Of a stretch of 64,000 nucleotides of DNA, positions 26,700 through 33,803 are shown one piece after another (the first letter of the stretch is position 1; each line of letters starts with the position of its first letter). Where the stretch lies: positions 186,001-250,000 of the forward strand of contig NZ_JACOOQ010000001.1 in NCBI RefSeq assembly GCF_014287815.1, read 5' to 3'. This stretch comes from Clostridium lentum. GTDB taxonomy: Bacteria; Bacillota; Clostridia; Clostridiales; Clostridiaceae. The notes beneath the pieces are model-generated. The model was not told the origin of the DNA, did not search any database, and was given only the letters and a program-made list of their open reading frames with translations. The translations under genes and the position numbers were made by a program.

Positions 26700-27752
26700 A
26701 TGAAAACATATTTAGTGACAGGTGGAGCAGGATTTATAGGTTCAAATTTTGTATTATATATGCTAAAAAAATACCAAAACATAAGAATAATAAACTTAGA
26801 TAAGTTAACTTATGCAGGAAATTTAGAAAATTTAAAGTCAATCCAAGATGACCCTAGACATATATTTGTGCATGGAGATATTTGTGATGCAGAATTAGTA
26901 TCATCATTATTTGAAAAGTATGAAATAAACTATGTAGCTCATTTTGCAGCAGAATCACATGTTGATAGAAGTATAAGAGAGCCAGAAGTATTTGCTAAGA
27001 CAAATGTAATGGGAACAGTTAATCTTTTAAATTGTGCAAGAAATGCATGGGAAAATGAAGATGGAACTTACAAAGAAGGAGTTAAGTTCTTACATGTTTC
27101 AACTGATGAAGTTTATGGTTCACTAGGAGAAACAGGATATTTCATGGAAACAACGCCGCTTGATCCACATAGTCCATATTCATCAAGTAAGGCAGGATCA
27201 GATCTAATGGTTAAGGCATATCATGATACATATAAAATGCCAATGAATATAACAAGATGTTCAAATAACTATGGTCCATTCCAATTCCCAGAAAAGTTAA
27301 TACCATTATTAATTAATAACTGCTTAGATCACAAAGATTTACCAGTATACGGTGATGGAATGAATATAAGAGATTGGTTATTCGTTGAAGATCATGCTAA
27401 AGCAATTGATATGGTAATAAACAACGGAAGAGTTGGAGAAGTTTACAACGTTGGAGGACACAACGAAAGAACTAATATCCAAATAGTTAAGACTGTTATT
27501 GAATATTTAAACGAAAATGTTGATAAGGAAATAACAGAAACATTAATTAAGTATGTTGAAGATAGAAAAGGTCACGATAGAAGATACGGAATTGACCCAA
27601 CAAAGATAAAAGAAGAATTAGGATGGTATCCAGAAACTGCTTTTGAAGTTGGTATAAAGAAGACTATTCAATGGTACTTAGATAACCAAGAATGGATGAA
27701 GAATGTTACATCTGGAGAATATCAAAATTATTATAATAAAATGTACAAATAA
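26700..27752 (+). CDS. rfbB: dTDP-glucose 4,6-dehydratase
   Basis: A 350-residue RmlB, which converts dTDP-glucose to dTDP-4-keto-6-deoxyglucose. The NAD loop GGAGFIGSNFVLYML, the LDKLTYAGNLENL block typical of RmlB, HFAAESHVDRSI, STDEVYGSLGE and the catalytic tyrosine-lysine in SPYSSSKAGSDLM are visible, as is NNYGPFQFPEKLIPL. The length is standard. The ATG lies four bases after rfbD, with AAGGGAG within the end of that gene. It completes the dTDP-L-rhamnose pathway. It and its neighbours show slightly more regular codon use than the glycosyltransferase genes, as expected of a conserved block. Confidence 0.95.
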   Translation: MKTYLVTGGAGFIGSNFVLYMLKKYQNIRIINLDKLTYAGNLENLKSIQDDPRHIFVHGDICDAELVSSLFEKYEINYVAHFAAESHVDRSIREPEVFAKTNVMGTVNLLNCARNAWENEDGTYKEGVKFLHVSTDEVYGSLGETGYFMETTPLDPHSPYSSSKAGSDLMVKAYHDTYKMPMNITRCSNNYGPFQFPEKLIPLLINNCLDHKDLPVYGDGMNIRDWLFVEDHAKAIDMVINNGRVGEVYNVGGHNERTNIQIVKTVIEYLNENVDKEITETLIKYVEDRKGHDRRYGIDPTKIKEELGWYPETAFEVGIKKTIQWYLDNQEWMKNVTSGEYQNYYNKMYK

Positions 27753-27797
27753 ATATAATAAGTATAAATAGAGGTAGGTTAATTAGGAGTATAAATT

Positions 27798-29279
27798 ATG
27801 ATAGAAGAGAAAAATGAGATTTATAAATTAGTATATGTACTAATGGCTTTAGCTATACTTTTAATTCCTTTTAATAATTTACCATATCTAAATAATATAT
27901 TAAAAGAATTATCATTTAGTGCTACATCTTATCCTATGTTGATATTGATAACAATTATGGCTATTTATATATTAAAGGAATCGAAGGTTGTTAAAGTTAA
28001 AGATAAAAGTATTTATATATTAATAACTTTTGTAATTTTATGTTTTATATTTTCATTACTTAACATTAGTGATATAATGACAAATTCATTTAAAGGGAAA
28101 ACAGGAATAAGAAGATTTGTATTTCAATATCCAATGCTTGTTTTTGGAGCTATAACTAGTTATTGTTTTTATTATTTTTTAAGAAAAACTAAAATAATAT
28201 TATGGACTATAAGAAGATGGATTTTATTTTCTACTATAATAGCAAGTGCCTACGGATTTGTTGAAATGCTTAATATGTTAAATATTATAGACACCAGTGA
28301 AATATTAAAAGCAGTATCAAATGTAATTCAACTATATGCTAGAGGAGAATTATATCCTAGAGGTATAAGAACAGTTTGTGGAGAAGCATCTTATTTTGGT
28401 ATGTATGCAGCATTTGTTCTTCCATGGATTTTAAGTTATATTTATACGGAAAAGGAATATTGGAAAAAAGGAATAGCAGTTGTATATGCACTATATTTTA
28501 TAGCTTTAGTTTTATTATCAAAATCAAGAATGGGATTACTTATTTTTTGGTTAGAATTTATTATTTTTGCAATTGGAATAATTATCATGAAAGGTAATTG
28601 GAAGAAAAAGCTTATAACAGTTCTTTTATTCCCATTGGTATTTTTAACATCTAACATAGTTAATAAAGTTGGATTTAATGAAGAGGTGAAATATGAAAAT
28701 ACTGCATCAAATGCAACTGTTGGAGCAGTAGTAGAGTCTTTAAATGATGAAAATAATATGTCTAATGTAGCTAGGTTTTCAATGATGAAAGCTGCTTTCA
28801 GAATAGGAAATCAACACTTATTAACAGGTGTAGGTGTAGGACAATATGCTTTTTATGCTACAGATAATGTTGAATCAGATGATTATAGATCAAGTGAAGT
28901 TACTAGATGGTTAGATCCAAAGCAAACTCAATATTGGCCTACTGTATTTGCATTACATGCTAGAATATATGCTGAAAATGGAATAATATGCTTTTTAATT
29001 TGGGTAGCATTATGGGCATATATTGGTATATCCTTATTAATTAGATATATTAAGTATAACGATATTAAAACTTTGATTTTAATGTCAAGTGTAGCAGGTG
29101 TTTTATTAGCATGCTTTAATATTGACACATATATATATTATCCATTATGGATTCTTATAGGATTGTATTGGAGATTTGGAAAAGAAAATATAGAGGAAAA
29201 CAGTGGTGAAAGAGATGAAGAGATTTTCTTTAATTATGGCGACTTATGGAAGAGAAAAAGAGGTAGAAAGCTTTCTTAA
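27798..29279 (+). CDS. Wzy/O-antigen ligase-like polysaccharide polymerase (second copy)
   Basis: A 493-residue protein with about 12 membrane helices and a long outer loop between residues about 290 and 390, the layout of Wzy polymerases and WaaL-like ligases. Family-like segments are ICGEASYFGMYAAFV-type sequence near residue 200 (VCGEASYFGMYAAFV), LLSKSRMGLLIFW, and GVGVGQYAFYATD, followed by ALHARIYAENGIICFLIW, with histidine-arginine-glutamate spacing as in the H-x-x-x-E signature. It probably polymerises the rhamnose-containing repeat. The ATG follows TTAGGAG. Its end overlaps the next gene by 77 bases. Confidence 0.75.
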   Translation: MIEEKNEIYKLVYVLMALAILLIPFNNLPYLNNILKELSFSATSYPMLILITIMAIYILKESKVVKVKDKSIYILITFVILCFIFSLLNISDIMTNSFKGKTGIRRFVFQYPMLVFGAITSYCFYYFLRKTKIILWTIRRWILFSTIIASAYGFVEMLNMLNIIDTSEILKAVSNVIQLYARGELYPRGIRTVCGEASYFGMYAAFVLPWILSYIYTEKEYWKKGIAVVYALYFIALVLLSKSRMGLLIFWLEFIIFAIGIIIMKGNWKKKLITVLLFPLVFLTSNIVNKVGFNEEVKYENTASNATVGAVVESLNDENNMSNVARFSMMKAAFRIGNQHLLTGVGVGQYAFYATDNVESDDYRSSEVTRWLDPKQTQYWPTVFALHARIYAENGIICFLIWVALWAYIGISLLIRYIKYNDIKTLILMSSVAGVLLACFNIDTYIYYPLWILIGLYWRFGKENIEENSGERDEEIFFNYGDLWKRKRGRKLS

Positions 29280-30051
29280 CAGTCTTAAAAAATCAAATTA
29301 TGATTTATCTTTAGTTGAAGTAATTATAGTTGATCAAAATGATAAGATTGATTTAAATCATATAATAGAAAGACATAATGATTTAAATATTAAGCATATT
29401 AAATCAACAGTTAAAGGATTAGCTAAAAATAGAAATATTGGTCTAGAAGAGAGCCATGAAGGAATAGTTGCTTTTCCAGATGATGACTGTGAATATCTAC
29501 CAGATACATTGAATATTATAAGTAATATTTTTGAATCTAATTCGGAAATTGACGTAGTTATGGGAAGAATAGTTGAAAGAGATGGTTCAGATTCATTAAG
29601 AAAGTGGCCTAAAGAAGAAATAAAAATCAGTAAATCTAACTTTTATACTAAATGTTCATCAGTAACTATGTTTTATAGAAATGGTTCTTCTTTAAGATTT
29701 AATGAAAAGTTAGGTGCAGGTAATTATTTAGGCTCATGTGAAGATAGTGATATACTTTATAGAGCTTTAAAGAGTAGTAAGAATATAGTATATAAACCAG
29801 AAGTGCAGATATATCATCCTCATTATAGTTCAGATACAAATATGAATGAAGGAAAAGTTAAAAGTTATGGCTTGGGTTTTGGAGCTTTTTGTAAATTTAA
29901 CTTTGACTTTAATATATGTATTCTTTTTATTAAAGCAGAGGTATTCCATGTATTAAATACTATTATAGGAATATGTACATTTAATAAAGAAAAAATAAGA
30001 AAAGGATATATTGCATTTTCATCAAGATTAAAGGGACTTACCGTTGGGTAG
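29203..30051 (+). CDS. GT2-family glycosyltransferase
   Basis: A GT2 enzyme of up to 282 residues. The GT-A fold is recognisable from FSLIMATYGREKEVESFLNS, VIIVDQNDK, KGLAKNRNIGLEES and the DxD-like AFPDDDCEYLP; GAGNYLGSCEDSDILYRAL holds the probable catalytic ED pair. The start is uncertain: AGAGGA (29192-29197) best fits GTG 29203 or 29206, while ATG 29215 has no site; all lie within the polymerase gene. The large overlap suggests coupling, or that the 3' end of one gene was extended. A GGGACT/AGTCCC hairpin covers the stop (30032-30056) but has no T-run. The donor is unknown. Confidence 0.78.
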   Translation: MVKEMKRFSLIMATYGREKEVESFLNSLKKSNYDLSLVEVIIVDQNDKIDLNHIIERHNDLNIKHIKSTVKGLAKNRNIGLEESHEGIVAFPDDDCEYLPDTLNIISNIFESNSEIDVVMGRIVERDGSDSLRKWPKEEIKISKSNFYTKCSSVTMFYRNGSSLRFNEKLGAGNYLGSCEDSDILYRALKSSKNIVYKPEVQIYHPHYSSDTNMNEGKVKSYGLGFGAFCKFNFDFNICILFIKAEVFHVLNTIIGICTFNKEKIRKGYIAFSSRLKGLTVG

Positions 30052-30084
30052 TCCCTATATAAGCTTTTTAAGGTGGTGAATTAT

Positions 30085-31038
30085 ATGAAAGAAATAGATG
30101 TATCTGTTATATTATCAGCGTATAATGAGGAAGAGCGCTGGTTTAGGGAAGCTGTGGAATCAATTATAAATCAAAGCTATGAAAACTTTGAATTTATTCT
30201 TATATTAGATAATCCTAATAATACTTTATTAGAAGAAATAATAAATGAATATTGTAATAAAGATAATAGAATAGTCTACATAAAGAATGAAAAGAATTTA
30301 GGATTGGTAAAAAGTTTAAATAAAGGCTTAGAATATGCAAAAGGTAAGTACATAGCTAGAATGGATGCTGATGATATTGCAAATGTTGATCGATTAAAAA
30401 AACAATATGAGTTTATGGAAGCTAATAAGGACATAGACTTAATTGGAACCAGTGTTGACTTCATTGATGAAAATAATTGTATAATTCAGAAAAATACTTT
30501 TGTTGTAAAGAATAGTGATAAAATTAAAGATTATTTAAAATATACTAATGTTGTTATACATCCAACATTTTTCTTTAGAAAAAGTATTTTGCAGAAAGTA
30601 AATGGGTATAGAGAAATTTTATTTGCTGAGGATTATGATTTTATTTGCCGTGTTGTTGCTGCTGGATATAAAGTTAGTAATTTATCGGAATCATTATTAC
30701 AATATAGAATAAGAAAGAATAGTATTTCAAGAGATAAAACATTAGCACAGATATATAATGCTTTTTATTTAAAAAAATTATATAAGGAAAGACTGAAGTG
30801 CGGAAAAGATAGTTACTCTATAGATGGCTTGTATTCTGAAGATAAGATATCAAAAAAAGAAATAAGAAACTTTGATAAGTCGGAGCAATTAAAATCTACA
30901 GCTGATAATAAAAGAAAAAATGGTAAAGCATTAGAGCGAAAAATAATTTTTGCATATTCCAAAATTATATCTAAATATGCAAGAAGAAATGCCATGTGCA
31001 CAGCTTGGTATAAGATACTTGCAAAAATGTATGAATAA
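30085..31038 (+). CDS. GT2-family glycosyltransferase
   Basis: A 317-residue GT2 transferase. It starts with SVILSAYNEEERWFREAVES, has ILILDNPNN, the KNLGLVKSLNKGLEYAKGKY block, and the metal-binding ARMDADDIANVDRL. FFRKSILQKVNGY and FAEDYDFICRV contain the usual ED catalytic pair. The last 100 residues are charged and may form a helical acceptor or membrane-contact region. The start is ATG 30085, preceded by AAGGTGG; GTG codons at 30073 and 30076 lie in that site. It is one of three consecutive glycosyltransferase genes after the module B polymerase. Confidence 0.82.
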   Translation: MKEIDVSVILSAYNEEERWFREAVESIINQSYENFEFILILDNPNNTLLEEIINEYCNKDNRIVYIKNEKNLGLVKSLNKGLEYAKGKYIARMDADDIANVDRLKKQYEFMEANKDIDLIGTSVDFIDENNCIIQKNTFVVKNSDKIKDYLKYTNVVIHPTFFFRKSILQKVNGYREILFAEDYDFICRVVAAGYKVSNLSESLLQYRIRKNSISRDKTLAQIYNAFYLKKLYKERLKCGKDSYSIDGLYSEDKISKKEIRNFDKSEQLKSTADNKRKNGKALERKIIFAYSKIISKYARRNAMCTAWYKILAKMYE

Positions 31039-31067
31039 AATAAATATGTTTTTTAGAAAGGTAAGAA

Positions 31068-32102
31068 ATGAGCAAAAAAGAAGTTTTAATTGTAGGACCT
31101 AATTTTTATGGTTATAATGAAAGTGTTGCTAAAGCTTTTCAAGTTAAAGGCTTTAAAACTAATATAATAAATTTTGAAGAAGAAAATATTCCAGTTACAG
31201 GGAATAAACTTGTAGATAAATTTTTACTTAAAGCTAAAAGAGAATATTATGTAAATGAATATGGTAAAAAAGTTAATCAGGAAATAATTGATTTTGTTGA
31301 TAAGAATAATATAAAAAATATAGTTGTAATTAAAGGGAGCTATATTACTAGAGAAACTTTAGAATATATTAAGAAAAAAGGATGTAAACTGATAATGTGG
31401 ATGATGGACTCTGTATATAGAGAGAGTCAATCAATGGATACTTTAGAATTATATGATTTTAGATTTATGTTTGAAAAAACCGATATAAAAAAGTTGCAAG
31501 AAACAAAGAATATAGATAGCTATTTTCTTCCTCTATGTTATGATAATTTTGTTTATGATGTTAAAGGAATTAAAAGAAGTATAGATATTTCTTTTGTAGG
31601 TAGTTTTGCAAACTATGAGCATAGAGTAATATTATTTGAAAAAATAATAGAGGAATTTAAATATTGTAATATTGAAATTTATGGTAAGTATTTAATGCCT
31701 AGTAAGCCAAAGAGATATATTAAATATTACTTAAAAGGATATAGAAAATATTTCAAAAATAGATTTTTATCACCTAAAGAAGTAAGTAATTTATATTCTA
31801 GATCAAAGATATGTATTAATATACATAATAAACAATCTAAAGAAGGATGTAATCCGAGATTTTTTGAAATAATAGGTACAAAATCTTTCGAATTAGTAGA
31901 TAATATAGAATATATACAAAAGAATTTTAATGATTATACTGTTATTTATAAAGATACAGATGACTTAATAAATAAAATTAGATTTTATTTAAAACATGAA
32001 CAAGATAGAGAGTGCATTATAGATAAAGGATATGAATATATTTCCCAAAATCATACTTTTATAAATAGAATAGAAGAAATTATTTCTATATGTGATATAT
32101 AA
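31068..32102 (+). CDS. CgeB-like GT-B glycosyltransferase
   Basis: A 344-residue protein resembling CgeB-type/group-1 glycosyltransferases (Glyco_trans_1_2). The N-terminal half has VLIVGPNFYGYNESVAKAF and LIMWMMDSVYRES, a segment like the W-x-x-D motif of CgeB relatives. The C-terminal half has DISFVGSFANYEHRVILFE and then INIHNKQSKEGCNPRFFEII, with the conserved NxRxFE found in the family's donor site. In Bacillus, CgeB relatives glycosylate spore surface components; here the polysaccharide context favours a role in repeat-unit assembly. ATG after GAAAGG. Confidence 0.72.
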   Translation: MSKKEVLIVGPNFYGYNESVAKAFQVKGFKTNIINFEEENIPVTGNKLVDKFLLKAKREYYVNEYGKKVNQEIIDFVDKNNIKNIVVIKGSYITRETLEYIKKKGCKLIMWMMDSVYRESQSMDTLELYDFRFMFEKTDIKKLQETKNIDSYFLPLCYDNFVYDVKGIKRSIDISFVGSFANYEHRVILFEKIIEEFKYCNIEIYGKYLMPSKPKRYIKYYLKGYRKYFKNRFLSPKEVSNLYSRSKICINIHNKQSKEGCNPRFFEIIGTKSFELVDNIEYIQKNFNDYTVIYKDTDDLINKIRFYLKHEQDRECIIDKGYEYISQNHTFINRIEEIISICDI

Positions 32103-32270
32103 TACGATATAAGTATTTATGACTATTTTACATTAGTTCTTTTTTTCAATACAAATATTAATATTTTCTTAAAAATAATATTTTTCTTTATTACAAGAAG
32201 AATTAATAATATAATATATATGTTATTTTGAGTAGCGTTTAAGCGTAGGAAGAATTTAGGGAGGAATTTT

Positions 32271-32897
32271 ATGGCTAATTCAGTGAGGAAAAAAGTATAT
32301 TTAGCAATAAAAAGGTTAATTGACATAATAGGTTCTTTAATTGGCATAATATTATTAAGTCCCATATATATTATTATTGCAATTTTAATTAAATTTGATT
32401 CACCAGGAAAAATTGTTTTTGGACATACAAGAAAAGGTAAAGGTGGAAAGGATATAAAAGTTTATAAATTTAGAACTATGTATTCAAATGCAAATGAAAT
32501 TTTTGAAAGTTTCACTTCTGAGCAAAAAGAAGAGTATTATAAGAATTTTAAACTAGATAATGATCCAAGAGTAACAAAACTTGGAGGTTTTTTAAGAAAG
32601 ACAAGTTTAGATGAACTACCACAATTATTTAATATATTAAAAGGTGATATGACTATTATTGGACCAAGACCAATTGTAGAAAAAGAAATATCGAAATATG
32701 GAAATAAGGCAGAAAAGTTATTTTCAGTTGTACCAGGATTAGCAGGATATTGGCAGGCAAATGGTAGAAGTGATACTACATATGAAGAACGTGTTGAAAT
32801 GGATATGTATTATATTGATAATATGTCATTTTATCTTGATGTAAAAATTTTATTTCAAACAGCAATTTCAGTATTAAAAGGTGAGGGTGCTATATAA
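32271..32897 (+). CDS. Phosphoglycosyl transferase (second copy)
   Basis: A 208-residue monotopic phosphoglycosyl transferase like that at 22572. It has an N-terminal membrane helix (IIGSLIGIILLSPIYIIIAI), [18 protein letters not shown], the catalytic Asp-Glu in RKTSLDELPQLFNILKGDM, IIGPRPIV, GLAGYWQANGRSD and [13 protein letters not shown]. Most residues after the first 40 match its paralogue, including the unusual insertion [16 protein letters not shown] stretch ([17 protein letters not shown]). It should therefore load a sugar-1-phosphate on undecaprenyl phosphate, and one of the two may start a different polymer. The ATG follows GGGAGG after a 168-base gap; it ends at a terminator and is the last synthesis gene of module B. 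Confidence 0.9.
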   Translation: MANSVRKKVYLAIKRLIDIIGSLIGIILLSPIYIIIAILIKFDSPGKIVFGHTRKGKGGKDIKVYKFRTMYSNANEIFESFTSEQKEEYYKNFKLDNDPRVTKLGGFLRKTSLDELPQLFNILKGDMTIIGPRPIVEKEISKYGNKAEKLFSVVPGLAGYWQANGRSDTTYEERVEMDMYYIDNMSFYLDVKILFQTAISVLKGEGAI

Positions 32898-32925
32898 GGA
32901 GTTAACTATTGTTAGCTCTTTTTTT
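32897..32925 (+). terminator. Terminator closing module B
   Basis: GAGTTAAC pairs with GTTAGCTC (one bulge) around TATT, followed by seven T, directly after the stop. Confidence 0.8.
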
Positions 32926-33010
32926 GTTTTATATAGTATATAGAAATTTAAATTAAAACAATTTTAGTTTAGTAAAAATAAATCGATAATAGATTAAGAG
33001 GTGAAGTAAA

Positions 33011-33691
33011 ATGAAGAAAAAATTTATTATATTTTTAATAATTGTATCAATATTTACATTGGTATCTTGTTCTAATGAAACAAATAAAAGTGAAAGTAGT
33101 ATAGATAAAACTGTAGAAGATAATTCAGTACCAGCAGATAAAGAAGTATCTCAAAAAGAGGAAAATAAAGAAGAGAAGAATAAAGAAGAGAAGAATAAAG
33201 AAGAGAAGAATAAAGAAGAAGTAAATAATGAAAGCAAGGAAAATGTAGAAGAAAATAAAATAGATAATAACAGTATTGATGATAATATAAATGAAAAAGA
33301 AAAAAAATATAATGATAAATATAATATAATAAAAGATTTAATTGAAAATAAAAAGATGACTATAAAAAATTCTAATTATAGAGAAATTGAAGCAGAAAAT
33401 GGATTAGGAGAAAATATAGTATATAAACTTAACGAAAATAATAAAATTGTCATAAGTTCTTCTGTAAGATTAACAACTATATTAAATGATGGAAAGTATG
33501 ATATTAGTGGAAGCATATTTAGTAATATTTTAATTGAAGTATTAAATGATAGTAAATATATAAAAGATATAAATGAAGCAATTGGAAATTATTTTACTGA
33601 AGAAAAAGATATTTATACAAAAGATATTAATGAATTAAAAATAGATGTAAGTCAAGAATTTGATTTTATAAAAATAACAGTAACAGTTTAA
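33011..33691 (+). CDS. Lipoprotein with acidic/lysine repeat linker
   Basis: A 226-residue predicted lipoprotein. The signal is FIIFLIIVSIFTLVSC with lipobox LVSC and lipidation at Cys20. Residues about 22-100 are a very hydrophilic linker dominated by E, K, N and S, including a three-fold perfect EEKNK repeat (33167-33211). The remaining 120 residues look globular (NGLGENIVYKLNENNKIVISSSVR) and contain beta-rich segments, but I do not recognise the domain. It lies between the module B terminator and the large glucosaminidase gene, so it may work in the wall with that enzyme. ATG after GAGGTG. Confidence 0.65.
   Translation: MKKKFIIFLIIVSIFTLVSCSNETNKSESSIDKTVEDNSVPADKEVSQKEENKEEKNKEEKNKEEKNKEEVNNESKENVEENKIDNNSIDDNINEKEKKYNDKYNIIKDLIENKKMTIKNSNYREIEAENGLGENIVYKLNENNKIVISSSVRLTTILNDGKYDISGSIFSNILIEVLNDSKYIKDINEAIGNYFTEEKDIYTKDINELKIDVSQEFDFIKITVTV
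33167..33211 (+). repeat. 15-base tandem repeat in lipoprotein gene
   Basis: Three identical 15-base units (AAAGAAGAGAAGAAT) lie head to tail, with degenerate copies on both sides. Each adds five residues to the linker, so copy-number change would keep the frame. Confidence 0.85.
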
Positions 33692-33803
33692 TATTATATT
33701 AAATAAGCTTATATTATTTTAAAATTATATTCACCAATTGGATATTTTATGGTATATTTATAATTGTCTGTTAATTAAATAATTTAACGAAAGGAGGGAG
33801 AAT

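Noticed and set aside
33167..33211. Possible CRISPR-like repeats
   Set aside because: The units are directly adjacent with no spacers and encode an in-frame peptide repeat.
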